Below are positions 52,906 to 63,875 of a stretch of DNA of 64,000 bases, piece after piece. The stretch is from the NCBI RefSeq assembly GCF_038502225.1, contig NC_091378.1:4729925-4793924 (forward strand). Reading direction: 5' to 3'. The notes beneath the pieces are model-generated. The model did no database searches. It saw only the letters and a list, made by a program, of their open reading frames with translations, and was not told the DNA's origin. The translations under genes and the position numbers were made by a program. The stretch comes from Cherax quadricarinatus. Taxonomy: Eukaryota > Arthropoda > Malacostraca > Decapoda > Parastacidae. Every line of letters begins with the position of its first letter. The stretch's first letter is position 1.

Positions 52906-54432
52906 TATACAATTCCTACCTATCCTTCTGTAGTTCCAGTTCCTGTCACTGATTACCTGCCTGTCCTTCTGTAGTTCCAGTTCCTGTCACTGATTACCTG
53001 CCTGTCCTTCTGTAGTTCCAGTTCCTGTCACTGATTACCTGCCTGTCCTTCTGTAGTTCCAGTTCCTGTCACTGATTTCCTGCCTGTCCTTCTGTAGTTC
53101 CAGTTCCTGTCACTGATTTCCTGCCTGTCCTTCTGTAGTTCCAGTTCCTGTCACTGATTTCCTGCCTGTCCTTCTGTAGTTCCAGTTCCTGTCACTGATT
53201 TCCTGCCTGTCCTTCTGTAGTTCCAGTTCCTGTCACTGATTACCTGCCTGTCCTTCTGTAGTTCCAGTTCCTGTCACTGATTACCTGCCTGTCCTTCTGT
53301 AGTTCCAGTTCCTGTCACTGATTTCCTGCCTGTCCTTCTGTAGTTCCAGTTCCTGTCACTGATTTCCTGCCTGTCCTTCTGTAGTTCCAGTTCCTGTCAC
53401 TGATTTCCTGCCTGTCCTTCTGTAGTTCCAGTTCCTGTCACTTGATTACCTGTAGTTCCAGTTCCTGTCACTGATTACCTGCCTAGTTCCAGTTCCTGTC
53501 ACTGATTACCTGCCTGTCCTTCTGTAGTTCCAGTTCCTGTCACTGATTACCTGCCTGTCCTTCTGTAGTTCCAGTTCCTGTCACTGATTACCTGCCTGTC
53601 CTTCTGTAGTTCCAGTTCCTGTCACTGATTACCTGCCTGTCCTTCTGTAGTTCCAGTTCCTGTCACTGATTACCTGCCTGTCCTTCTGTAGTTCCAGTTC
53701 CTGTCACTGGTTACCTGCCTGTCCTTCTGTAGTTCCAGTTCCTGTCACTGGTTACCTGCCTGTCCTTCTGTAGTTCCAGTTCCTGTCACTGGTTACCTGC
53801 CTGTCCTTCTGTAGTTCCAGTTCCTGTCACTGGTTACCTGCCTGTCCTTCTGTAGTTCCAGTTCCTGTCACTGATTACCTGCCTGTCCTTCTGTAGTTCC
53901 AGTTCCTGTCACTGATTACCTGCCTGTCCTTCTGTAGTTCCAGTTCCTGTCACTGATTTCCTGCCTGTCCCTCTGTGTTCCAGTTCCTGTCACTGATTTC
54001 CTGCCTGTCCTTCTGTAGTTCCAGTTCCTGTCACTGATTACCTGCCTGTCCTTCTGTAGTTCCAGTTCCTGTCACTGATTACCTGCCTGTCCTTCTGTAG
54101 TTCCAGTTCCTGTCACTGATTACCTGCCTGTCCTTCTGTAGTTCCAGTTCCTGTCACTGATTACCTGCCTATCCTTCTGTAGTTCCAGTTCCTGTCACTG
54201 ATTACCTGCCTGTCCTTCTGTAGTTCCAGTTCCTGTCACTGATTACCTGCCTGTCCTTCTGTAGTTCCAGTTCCTGTCACTGATTACCTGCCTGTCCTTC
54301 TGTAGTTCCAGTTCCTGTCACTGATTACCTGCCTGTCCTTCTGTAGTTCCAGTTCCTGTCACTGATTACCTGCCTGTCCTTCTGTAGTTCCAGTTCCTGT
54401 CACTGATTTCCTGCCTGTCCTTCTGTAGTTGA
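52906..54432. repeat. 41-bp minisatellite array
   Basis: About 37 units of attacctgcctgtccttctg plus tagttccagttcctgtcact g. Unit variants are attacc, atttcc and ggttacc in runs. Two or three internally deleted units at 53440-53500. Stop codons occur in all frames, so no long ORF forms. Confidence 0.96.
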
Positions 54433-54551
54433 GGTTCCAGCAGGTACTCAGAAGTTAGTGCCATATGATCAACACCATCCACCCACTGCTTCTCCTTAAG
54501 TAATTTCAGCTTAATCATATTTTTGTGTAAATACTAGACCCAGTTTCACTA

Positions 54552-54580
54552 GCTATGTGTGTATGTTTGTATGTGTATAT

Positions 54581-54657
<77 letters not shown>
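54552..54657. repeat. (GT)n microsatellite
   Basis: About 100 bp of GT with AT interruptions at the left. Confidence 0.96.
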
Positions 54658-55374
54658 TCGAGTTTATTCAAGACTTCTGAAGTGGAAAGGAGGGAAGGAA
54701 GGAGAGAGAATCACGGAAAGAGAGAGGAGGGGAAGGGAAGAGTGATGGTGAGGTGTCATTCATAGCATTAGTTGTTCAACGTCTATCGTTCATCTCGTCC
54801 CATTCCAGCAACAACCATTTCTTCAGTAACTACTGTAACTACAGCCGCTAATACTACAACAACAACTCCTACTCTAGTTTATTCTCCCTCACACACACTT
54901 TCTCCCTTATTGTAATATTCCTCACTCCCTGTTCTTCCACTTTTTTATCCTCCGTACGTCTCATTTCTAATCTTTCCTCCCTGTTCTACTCTCATTCCCT
55001 CCCTCGTCTACTCTCCCTCCCTCGTCTACTCTCCCTGCCTCCCCACCACCGTGCGAGAAGCTCCAGTGATGCGCCACTCAGGATATGGCCAATTGTCGCC
55101 GCCGTAATGCTATCTGATTGGCCTCTCGGAGCTCCGGATTTGAAAGTTGCTGTTTCCCATCGATTCCAAAACTGCTTACTGGGGGTGGAGATGTTTGTGG
55201 TGTGCTTAAGAGGTTGCTAGGTCTCCCTGCTCTTTGGTAGGCTGATGTGAGAGGGAGGGAGGGAGAAGGGAAGGAAAGAGGAAGAGGTGGATGGGAGGGA
55301 TGTAGAAGTGAATTAATGGAGGGATGGGAACGTGAGATAGGTGAGAGAGTAAGAGAGAAATGCTGTTCTTTAAT
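54658..55374. other. mostly unique sequence with short simple tracts
   Basis: Contains a pyrimidine-rich block at 54940-55040 and a purine-rich block at 55245-55350. Between them is the compact unique patch listed separately at 55060-55190. Confidence 0.45.
55060..55190. promoter_or_regulatory. candidate conserved noncoding patch
   Basis: Unique, balanced-composition sequence with gatatggccaattgtcgccg, a reverse CCAAT (ctgattggcctctcgg) and cccatcgattccaaaac. It stands out from the surrounding simple sequence. Function is inference only. Confidence 0.22.
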
Positions 55375-55596
55375 TTAATGCTAGGTATTTTCCTAGCTGT
55401 AATGCTAGGTATTTTCCTAGCTGTAATGCTAGGTATTTTCCTAGCTGTAATGCTAGGTATTTTCCTAGCTGTAATGCTAGGTATTTTCCTAGCTGTAATG
55501 CTAGGTATTTTCCTAGCTGTAATGCTAGGTATTTTCCTAGCTGTAATGCTAGGTATTTTCCTAGCTGTAATGCTAGGTATTTTCCTAGCTGTAATG
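55375..55596. repeat. 24-bp hairpin-containing minisatellite
   Basis: Nine units of tgctaggtattttcctagct plus gtaa, virtually identical. Each unit holds the dyad CTAGG-tatttt-CCTAG. Confidence 0.95.
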
Positions 55597-56559
55597 CTGT
55601 GTATATCGTAGTATCAAAAGCGTCTTATTGTCACAGTTAAGATGACCCTCTAAGCAGTTACATCCTCATCCACTCGTCATTGTGCAGACACTGGACTTCC
55701 CACCTCCAGGAGTCGAGTCCAACTAACCTGTTTTCCAAGAATCCCTCGCTTGCTCACACTCCCACAGCACTTCCATCCTCAGTTTATATAACATCCTGGT
55801 CATCCTATTTTGCTGCATCCTATCTAAGTGCCCAAACCATTTCAACATTCTTGCTTGACTCTCTGAATTATTTATACTCCCCGTACCCCCTCAACTCTAT
55901 GTATGTGTGTGTGTATATGTATATATACATACATACATATATTGGGAGAGCATGTAGCTCATTTAAGGAGTTGTGGGGACCGATCTTTCGACCTCTGAGG
56001 AAGGTATTAGAGGTGATAGGGGTGGAAGGAGGGGGTTAGGGGAAGGAAAGGGTTAGATCACTAGGGGTAGGGGAGTGGGAGGAGTTGTTTAGAGCCCCTG
56101 GGGTAGGGGAAGGGAGGGAGGGGAGTGGGTAATGAGGTGATGGCGTGTGCTGGGTGGATGTTTGACCAAGATTACTGAGGATCCCTTCTTCTTTTCGGTT
56201 TTGAAGACGTTGTTTTACCTGGTGGTGGGGCCCTTCACGGGCCCCTCACGGGGGCCCCAGACCCTCTGATCGAAAGGGTAAATCTGTTTCAAGAAGGAAA
56301 AGAATTAAAAGGAACGTGCAAGCAAAAATGTTACCTCTCCGGTGAGTGGGTGGTGTTGCGTGTGGATGTGGGTATATTGAGACGCTCGTGGGTTGGAGTG
56401 GATGTATGCTACTTGTAGATGTGGATGAGGATTCTTGAATGTGGTTTTCTGGGATCAGTGCCCCCGTGGTCCGTTCCCAGACCAGGCCTCCTGCTGGATC
56501 ATGGCCTTAGCAGTTAGCTGTTCCTGCAGGCCGCACTGATATGTGTGTGTGTGTGTATG

Positions 56560-56560
<1 letters not shown>
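55597..56560. other. unclassified sequence
   Basis: TA/CATA run at 55905-55945; G-rich 56020-56130; a small dyad at 56235-56265 (ggcccttcacgggcccctca). 56450-56545 may be a LINE A-tail-like relic on the minus strand (ccgtggtccgttcccagacc aggcctcc). No gene. Confidence 0.4.

Positions 56561-56656
<96 letters not shown>
56561..56656. repeat. (CA)n microsatellite
   Basis: About 95 bp of CA repeat preceded by a short GT run (56540-56555). Confidence 0.97.
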
Positions 56657-56657
<1 letters not shown>

Positions 56658-56883
56658 GAGAAGTGTGCAACAGTGTATATGTGTATAGTATTCAGGTGAA
56701 TTGCATCCTTGCTGACCATCATTCAGTCGATAAGTTTTAAACTTGGCACACTGCTACTCCTGTCTCTCTCTGGTAAAAGTAGCGATAATGGGAGTAGTAA
56801 GAGGAATGCTGGCACTGGTGGAGGTAACAGTGCCACCACTGGTGCTAGGAAAACCAGTGGTGGATGTCAGAGGCCCAGTAAAG

Positions 56884-57080
56884 TGTGGTAATGAGGGTAA
56901 GTGTGTGGTAATGAGGGTAAGTGTGTGGGAATGAGGGTAAGTGTGTGGGAATGAGGGTAAGTGTGTGGGAATGAGGGTAAGTGTGTGGGAATGAGGGTAA
57001 GTGTGTGGGAATGAGGGTAAGTGTGTGGGAATGAGGGTAAGTGTGTGGGAATGAGGGTAAGTGTGTGGGAATGAGGGTAG
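56884..57080. repeat. 20-bp minisatellite array
   Basis: About nine or ten units of gtgtgtgggaatgagggtaa. 56657-56883 before it is unclassified with several cactggtg repeats. Confidence 0.94.
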
Positions 57081-57357
57081 GTCAGGGTGGGTCGCCGCCC
57101 AACCCACCTTCTCCTACATAATGTATGCGTACACTTAGTGGGCTCACCTCCCTAGATCCTACCCATCCCAACCAACACCAAGCATGTCCTCCCCCCCACA
57201 CACACACACCTGCCAGTCGCACACCACACTTGTCCATCTACATCCCTGCCCCAACCCCCACCCCATACCTGCCCTACCTCTCCACACACCTAAATCACAA
57301 AACGATGTCGGAAAGGTGAGATAAACGCACCGCTGTGATTCCAAAGTCACAAGATGC
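57081..57357. other. unclassified C-rich sequence
   Basis: cccaacccacc/ccccacaccc-rich; no gene. Confidence 0.4.
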
Positions 57358-57442
57358 AAGATGCTGGATGTCCCAGGAAAGGTGACAGTGTGTACTAAGA
57401 TACTGGGTATCCCAGGAGAGGTGATTGTATCTGTCAGTATCT
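57358..57442. repeat. 39-bp minisatellite, left part
   Basis: Two diverged units (aagatgctggatgtcccagg, aaaggtgacagtgt...) of the array that resumes at 58424. Split by the LINE B insertion. Confidence 0.75.
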
Positions 57443-58423
57443 ACCCCAAGGCACTGTCTTGGCACCTCTAATGTTTCTCATCCTCATAGCAGACATAGAT
57501 ATAAACACCCCTTACAGCTTTATATCGTTTGCAGTTGACACTAAAATAAGCATGAAAGTCACCTCGGTAGAAGACACTGAAAAAGTTCAGGAAGATATAA
57601 GTAAGGATTTCCAGTGGGCAGTGGAGAATATAACTTAAAGTGGTAGTAAGTTCCAGCTGCTTAGATATCGAAAGAATGAAGAACTTACAAGGGACACTGT
57701 ATACAGAACTCAAGAGGATAATCAAATATGTCAGCTGACATAATCACTCCCAAGTGAAAGACTTGGGAGTGATTATGTTAGCTGACCTTTCTTTCAAAGA
57801 ACACAATGTGACCCATGTCACGACAGCCAGGAAGATGACGGGGTGGATAATAAGAACTTTCAAAACATGGTAAAGAGTGTTAGTGGTGGCGCTTTTCAAA
57901 TCGCTTGTGCTCACTCATTTGGAATATTGTTCAGTGTTGACGGCCCTGTTCAGGGCATGGAAGATATCAGAGCTGGAACAGAGACGGAGATCGTTTATGG
58001 TCCGCATAGAGCCAATAAAGCATTTAAATTACTGGGAACGCCTTAAAGTCCAAAATATGTGCACTGCCATAACAACATGCTGGAGTGAGAGATATGGGAG
58101 GAAGTGTAAAATAGACCCAGTGAAAAGCAGGGGCGCCGTGGACACAATAAGGGAACATTGTATCAACATCCGTGGTCCCAGATTATTCAACATCTTACCA
58201 GAAGATATCAGAAACACTGCTGGAACAAGTGTAGAAGTCTTCAAGAGGAAACTGGACAAGTATCTTCACCAGGTGCCAGATCAACCAGGCTATGATGGAT
58301 ATGTGGGTCAGCGGACCGCCAGCAACAGCCTGGTTGACCAGGCAAGCACCATACGAGCCTGGCTATGGCCGGGCTCTGGGAGTAGAAAAACTCAGAACTT
58401 ATCAACGGTATATCAAAGGTAAA
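57443..58423 (+). pseudogene. LINE family B reverse transcriptase, 5'-truncated and inactivated
   Basis: Starts at RT block 4: PQGTVLAPLMFLILIADID. The catalytic block reads FISFAVDTKISM, so FADD has become FAVD. A stop follows WAVENIT near 57637, then more stops and shifts. Recognisable downstream: LGVIMLADLSFKEHN, MTGWIIRTFKTW, LEYCSVLTALFRAW, KSRGAVDTIREHCINIRGP, LFNILPEDIRNTAG, FKRKLDKYLHQVPDQPG. The tail ends atcaacggtatatcaaaggt. Clearly related to LINE A but a distinct family. Inserted in a 39-bp minisatellite. Confidence 0.82.
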
Positions 58424-58586
58424 GGCATGCTGGGTGTCCTAGGAGAGAGGACGATATCTACCAAGATGCTGGGTGTCCCAGGAGAGGTGACAGTGTCTAC
58501 CAAGATGCTGGGTGTCCCAGGAGAGGTGACAGTGTCTACTAAGATGCTGGGTGTCCCAGGAGAGGTGACAGTGTCTACCAAAGTGT
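58424..58586. repeat. 39-bp minisatellite, right part
   Basis: Four units of aagatgctgggtgtcccagg plus agaggtgacagtgtctacc. Confidence 0.9.
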
Positions 58587-58785
58587 CTTGAGACCCCAGT
58601 CTTACCCCAGCGAAGGCCAGGGGTCGCTGCCTCCCCTGAATTATTGAAGCAACTCACCCACCGCTAATGGACATGATCACTAGGCTGCCTCCAGCCTGCC
58701 ACAAGCCTGCCACCAGCCTGACCCCAGCCTACCTGTAGCAACCACCAACCTGCCTACTTTTATCACATACATGAAATTCAGTTAC

Positions 58786-58818
<33 letters not shown>

Positions 58819-59845
58819 CGAAGCGATAAATTCGTATGCGCTCATGAAGTGTCGTTGTACGATCCGTGAACAGTATCCCCGTATTGCATAACCCCAGTCC
58901 CATCTACCTCGAAGCATGCGATATAAACAGTGCAGTGTGCGGCATAAGTTTCTCATACAAGCAAATCTTAGCAATGAAGATTTGAAGGTAATTAGAAGAG
59001 ATTTCCACTAGTTATCACATGGAAACTAGCATCTCGATTTCTTCATGAAAAGCGACAAAATTAGGGTTTAACCCCAAACTAATTTAAACCTTCCACTAAG
59101 AAAGATCAACGTTGGAGCTGAACTGAAGAGGCATATTCTTGTTATCTTAGACCAGTATACTAAAATTCTCAAGCACATTAAGTCTGAAATCACTCTGAAG
59201 TTACATTACCAGATGACCAGCGCTGAAACCAGTTACGACTGTAGTTAAGGCTTTAGTCAGTTAAGGCGTAAAGGCTTTAATTGCTCTATATCTCTGATAA
59301 GAGGGCGTGAGCGTCCTCCGTCTTGACACCTTTGAGACGCTGGCTACTGAATAATGCCGTGACCACCAGACGCTGCTAGAAAGCCAAGCTCGCAAGGGCA
59401 GATGGAGGTAAGGTCCGTGGGAGGTAGATGTAAGGTCCGTGGGGAAAGAGGTAAGGTACGTAGGAAAAGAGGTAAGGTACATGTGAGGTAGAGGTAAGGC
59501 CAGTGAGAGGCCACAAAGACGCCTAGACAGAGAAACGGAGACTTGAGGATGAAAGTCACTCGAGACAAGAAGCGGCTGGGGTCCTTGGAGGTTGAGGAGG
59601 AGGTTTTGGGGGTTCTTGTAGGTGGATAAGGAGGTTTGGGGGACCCTTGAAGTTGGATAAGGAGGCTTGGGGGCCCTTGAAGGTGGACAAAGAGGTCTGG
59701 GGCCTTTGGAGGCTGAGAAGAAGGTTTGAGTGGTCCTTGGAGGTTAATAAGGAGATTTGGGGGGGTGGTCCTTGGAGTTTTTTTCAAATCGGCTAATAAA
59801 TCATTTATAAGTTGCACTGTGGAGAAAGACATGTAAATGGAACCA
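58587..59845. other. unclassified sequence with minor repeats
   Basis: Loose cctgccaccagcctg repeats at 58680-58740, an (ATT)n run at 58786-58814, unique sequence to 59240, gaggtaaggtccgtggg repeats at 59405-59500, and a degenerate unit of about 30-45 bp (ggaggttgaggaggaggttt, tgaaggtggacaaagagg) at 59578-59775. No gene recognised. Confidence 0.5.
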
Positions 59846-59849
59846 GTTT

Positions 59850-60034
59850 GTAAATGTTACAGATTGTTCAGCATCTTACCAGAAGATATCAGAAACACTG
59901 CTGGAACAAGTGTAGAAGTCTTAAGAGGAAACTTAACAAGTATCTTCACCAGGTGTCAGATCAACTAGGCTGTGATGGATATGTGGGGCAGCGGACCAGC
60001 AGCAGCAACAGCCTGGTTGACCAGACAAGCACCT
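59850..60034 (+). mobile_element. LINE family B, short 3' fragment
   Basis: cagattgttcagcatcttac, gaagatatcagaaacactgc and ccaggtgtcagatcaactag match 58180-58340. Followed by about four 20-bp units of ttggcactgtataaaatagc (60035-60100). Confidence 0.75.
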
Positions 60035-60184
60035 GGCACTGTATAAAATAGCTTGGCACTGTATAAAATAGCTTGGCATTGCATAAAATAGGCTGGCACA
60101 GTATGGGCCAGTGCCCAGCGGCGTATATACGCGTGCCCGGCATATGAATTGGTATCGGTAAATACAGTACAAGGCTTGGTGTTT

Positions 60185-60600
60185 AAACAGTGTTACCTGG
60201 TGTTCAGGGGCGCCGCAAGCCTCAGGGCCAGTGGCCCAGGGGCCCTTGGGCTCACTTGCTAGGTGCCGTAGGGGCCGTTTTGGCCCGGTGGGTGCGGGCG
60301 GGGGGCCGCCCCTCTGCCGCCCACACTGTGAGCTCTGCGCCGCCCGCTAATGGAAAGGGAGTGTTGCTTGTCAGGTTGGTGACACCTCGCTCAGGGGACC
60401 CCCCTCCCCAGGGCCATCCCCCCACCTGCTGGACCCCCGGTCCATCTTCCCACCTGCTGGACCCCCGGTCCATCCTCCCACCTGCTGTACCCCCCTGGTC
60501 CATTCTCCCACCTACTGGGCACCCTAGTCCATCTTCCACCTACTGGACCTCCGTGGTCTATCCTCCCACCTGCTAGACCCCTCTGGTCCCCTCATACTGG
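60185..60600. other. GC-rich island, no gene recognised
   Basis: GC- and CpG-richer than its surroundings (ggcgccgcaagcctcagg, gtgcgggcggggggccgcc). The right part is a loose tandem of cccacctgctggaccccc-like units (60420-60590). Confidence 0.5.
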
Positions 60601-61174
60601 ATATTCCCCTCATACCTGCTACATTTCTTCACACCTGAGTGAGGGAAGGGATGGTGGTAGTAGAGTGGATGGTGGTAGTGGGGTTAGAGACAGAGTGGGG
60701 TGGGGCGGGGATTGAGGTGGTGGGGGTTGGAATAATCACATAGAGGTTGGATTTGGGTGAAGTTTGGTGGGGAGAGTAGGGAAGAGTTGGTATTGGGTGT
60801 GTTGATGGGGGTAAGGGTGAGGGGTGAGTAGGTGAGGGGTGAGTAGGTGGGAGTGAGGGGGTGAGTAGGGAGGTAATACTTATAGAGATGTTACTTGGAG
60901 TAGCCAGCTAATATTGGTCCAGATTGACGAGCGTCTCACTTTCACTGATGTCTTGTTAACCCCTCCCCTCTTCCCCCTCCCTCACCCCTTCTCTTCATCC
61001 CTTTCCTCCCCTCCCTCTACCTACTAAGGGCCAATCGTCTCCTTTACACACTTCATATTAGAGATAAACACTTCAGAGTTGAGGTGAGGACTCTTCTCTC
61101 TCAGCCAGACATGAGTTGTAATGTCGTGTGCTGGTGATTGTGGTAGTAGTAGTGGTGGTGATGCTGGTGCTTAG

Positions 61175-61210
<36 letters not shown>

Positions 61211-61325
61211 TGCTCCTGCTGCTTTGTTACTGTTCTGCAACTGACTCCTCGGCCACTGTTCTCTCAGTCATTGCAATCTTGGGAGTTTACATGACTCTCG
61301 AAATCGTAATGACACGATTGCAAAC
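60601..61325. other. unclassified, G-rich left part and (CTG)n
   Basis: gggtgagtaggtgaggg-type repeats at 60810-60870, a pyrimidine-rich block at 60960-61020 and a CTG run at 61175-61222. No gene. Confidence 0.45.
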
Positions 61326-61658
61326 AAACCATACCGCGGGCGGGATTTGAACCCGCGGTCAGAGAGTCTCAAAACTCCAGACCGTCGCGTTAGCCACTGG
61401 ACCAGCTAGCCACAATAAGATTCGTCCAACTAGGTATATTTCTACACCATAGGAAGGTTAGCATAGGCTAGCTGGAGATTCGTCTGTAAAAACTTGCATT
61501 TGTGGTCACAGTGGTGCCTATGCTAACCTTCCTATGGTGTAGAAATATACCTAGTTGGACGAATCTTATTGTGGCTAGCTGGTCCAGTGGCTAACGCGAC
61601 GGTCTGGAGTTTTGAGACTCTCTGACCGCGGGTTCAAATCCCGCCCGTGGTATGGTTT
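61326..61658. mobile_element. tRNA-like palindrome (143-bp arms)
   Basis: Arms 61326-61468 and 61516-61658 are perfect inverted repeats except for one base (cgcgggcggg versus cacgggcggg), around a 47-bp spacer. Each arm holds a full tRNA-like unit. On the + strand at about 61572-61651: A-box-like tagctggtccagtgg, a ctaacgcgac segment, hairpin GGAGT-tttgag-ACTCT, then T-arm/B-box gcgggttcaaatcccgc with a perfect 5-bp T-stem. The anticodon loop is 6 nt rather than 7 and there is no convincing acceptor stem, so I do not call a functional tRNA. Unlike the other foldbacks it has no (TA)n beside it. Confidence 0.65.
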
Positions 61659-62217
61659 GGGAGTTTACTTGTGGTGTCCCTTTGGATTGCAACTACTACC
61701 TCCTCGGTTCACCTACATCCTCACCTACACCTACCCTAGCACCTACACCCTCCCCAGCATCTACACCCTCCCCAGCATCTACACCCTCACCTACACCCTC
61801 CTCAGCACCTACACCTGTAAACACAAGCACATCAAACTATACACAACAAAAATAATAGGTACAACCAGGGCCAGGGTTTGCAACCCAGAATAACCCCCGA
61901 GGGTTTACAATCCCTAGATGAAAATCGACTGACTTCCAGGTTTATTACGGGAGGATCGAGCCTCCACACACGCAGTAGCTGACATACGCACATACCCTGA
62001 AGAGGATCCCAGAAGAGGGTTGAAATATACTGATCAATTAATCTTGTAAGTGTCTATGTCCGTGTGGGTTATTATTGAGCATAAATTATGTTAATGAGGT
62101 TGTCAGTAGAACTCTGGCCAAAATAAAAAAAAAATAGAGGCCAGTGGCACTAATTTCACAAACAAAAAATCTTTGAGAGGTTGGTGGAACGCCAAAAAAC
62201 AAAGGTTCTGGAAAAAG
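61659..62217. other. unclassified sequence
   Basis: 61690-61815 is a loose cctacaccctcc/agcatctacac repeat of about 18 bp. The rest is unique without a gene. Confidence 0.45.
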
Positions 62218-62292
62218 GTATCACCTGTGTAACATCCGTAACTCGGGGATCGAACTCTGATCCTTTGCGTTGTAACGGTGTGGTTGTAGGAT
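62218..62292 (-). other. tRNA-like sequence, weak
   Basis: Minus strand: ccgttacaacgcaaaggatc, then gagttcgatccccgag (B-box-like), then ttacggatgttacacagg. The A-box half is poor. Possibly a SINE head; no tail seen. Confidence 0.3.
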
Positions 62293-62547
62293 TGAAGCAA
62301 AGAGGGGCACCCTAGAGCAGCACTTGAGTCTTCCATCAAGAGGTTGTCGACGGGTGGGGTGGAGGGTTCTCAAGCACAATCGTGGTAAGATCTCCAAACA
62401 TTCTCGGCCGCCACGAGAGCAGTCAAAACACACGCCCCGGGGTGACAACACAGCCAGCCAACACTTTAGCTTGCACTCAACATGGCCCTCAACACGAAAC
62501 TCCCACTCCAGTAGAAAGGGATTTTTTTCTGTTGAAATTATACACAT
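62293..62547. other. unclassified unique sequence
   Basis: No recognisable feature. Confidence 0.35.
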
Positions 62548-62720
62548 CAGCAGTGTGTTGCTATCCTATCATGATACCTACACAGTGGGAAGAAAAGCTA
62601 GCTGTGTTTCCCTGTCATATTCCATCACACAGGATGGGTTACATACAGTGTGGAGCTGTCAGCTTAAGCTGGTAGTGAGGATACAGTCAAGTATTCCAGC
62701 AAAGGTTCATCAGCTACGAC
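62548..62720 (+). repeat. single-copy instance of the 51-bp-unit element with tail
   Basis: One diverged unit (catcagcagtgtgttgctat...acacagtggga) followed by the tail: agctagctgtgtttccctgt, ccatcacacaggatggg, agctgtcagcttaagctgg, tcaagtattccagcaaaggt. It shows the element in unamplified form. Confidence 0.7.
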
Positions 62721-62835
62721 AGCTTTAAAGGTTTCTATCCAGCAGAGCTGCAGTTACTATCACCTGGGAATTTTTGTGAAGATATCTATATCAACCCAGA
62801 GCTGGGACAGGAAAAATGATTTAATGTATATATAT

Positions 62836-63016
62836 AAACACTGATCTCTGGCTGAAGGAGACTCGAACCTACGAACCTTGGAACAAGGTACGCAGTGCTT
62901 TACCAATCTACCCACACTGCGTACCTTGTTCCAAGGTTCGTAGGTTCGAGTCTCCTTCAGCCAGAGATCAGTGTTTGTGTATATTTCGCCTGCTCTTGCG
63001 AATTCCTTGCATATGT
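62836..63016 (-). mobile_element. tRNA-like foldback element (62-bp arms) with tail
   Basis: Arms 62836-62897 and 62915-62976 are perfect 62-bp inverted repeats around a 17-bp spacer. On the minus strand, spacer plus left arm read tagattggtaaagcactg (A-box-like), hairpin ACCTT-gttcc-AAGGT, then cgtaggttcgagtctcc (T-arm/B-box). The tail on the + side, tatatttcgcctgctcttgc then gaattccttgcatat, matches the tail of the 10965 copy and ends at a (TA)n. The A-box-like spacer is inverted relative to the tail compared with that copy. Confidence 0.65.
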
Positions 63017-63119
<103 letters not shown>

Positions 63120-63182
63120 ATAAGATCACAGTAAACAGGTGATTTCAAAATATGCAAAACAACCACTCTGAAAGAATAGAGA

Positions 63183-63224
63183 AATTCCAAGCGCTTTCGT
63201 GACTACTCACATTATCAAGGAACT
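63183..63224 (-). ncRNA. hammerhead-like motif, left arm of minimal PLE foldback
   Basis: Identical to 2960-3001: core TTGATAA, stem II GTGA/TCAC, GAAA, AAGCGCTT, stem I AGTTCC/GGAATT. Confidence 0.48.
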
Positions 63225-63226
63225 AT

Positions 63227-63268
63227 AGTTCCTTGATAATGTGAGTAGTCACGAAAGCGCTTGGAATT
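63227..63268 (+). ncRNA. hammerhead-like motif, right arm of minimal PLE foldback
   Basis: Mirror of 63183-63224. The palindrome axis (63225/63226) falls one base before stem I. Confidence 0.48.
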
Positions 63269-63294
63269 TCTCTATTCTTTCAGAGTGGTTGTTT

Positions 63295-63301
<7 letters not shown>

Positions 63302-63387
<86 letters not shown>
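63302..63387. repeat. (TA)n microsatellite
   Basis: About 85 bp of TA repeat. 63388-63575 beyond it is unclassified unique sequence. Confidence 0.96.
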
Positions 63388-63391
<4 letters not shown>

Positions 63392-63572
63392 AATTGTGGG
63401 ACCCACAGCCTCGGAGAAGTGGATAAAAAGGCTTCAAGGAAGAATATTTGGATTTCTTCCTGAAGCCGTTTGAATATTCCACTTCCCCTACCACCCCATC
63501 TTTTCATATTTTTTACCAATAGGTATATTTTATTACATAATATGGTACAGAAGATTTAAGAGATACATCTCT

Positions 63573-63830
<258 letters not shown>

Positions 63831-63875
63831 CTGGATAGATTAATCTCAAACATACATACTACTCACCCTCCCTCC

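Noticed and set aside
56220..56300. Small structured RNA or terminator-like hairpin (ggcccttcacgggcccc)
   Set aside because: Short overlapping dyads explained by G/C runs; no conserved family recognised.
60185..60600. CpG-island promoter
   Set aside because: GC-rich, but part is a tandem of cccacctgctgga-like units and no transcript start or exon is visible nearby; kept only as a GC-rich patch.
61572..61651. Functional tRNA gene
   Set aside because: T-arm and A/B boxes are convincing, but the anticodon loop is 6 nt, no 7-bp acceptor stem is evident and it is duplicated in a palindrome; called tRNA-like only.
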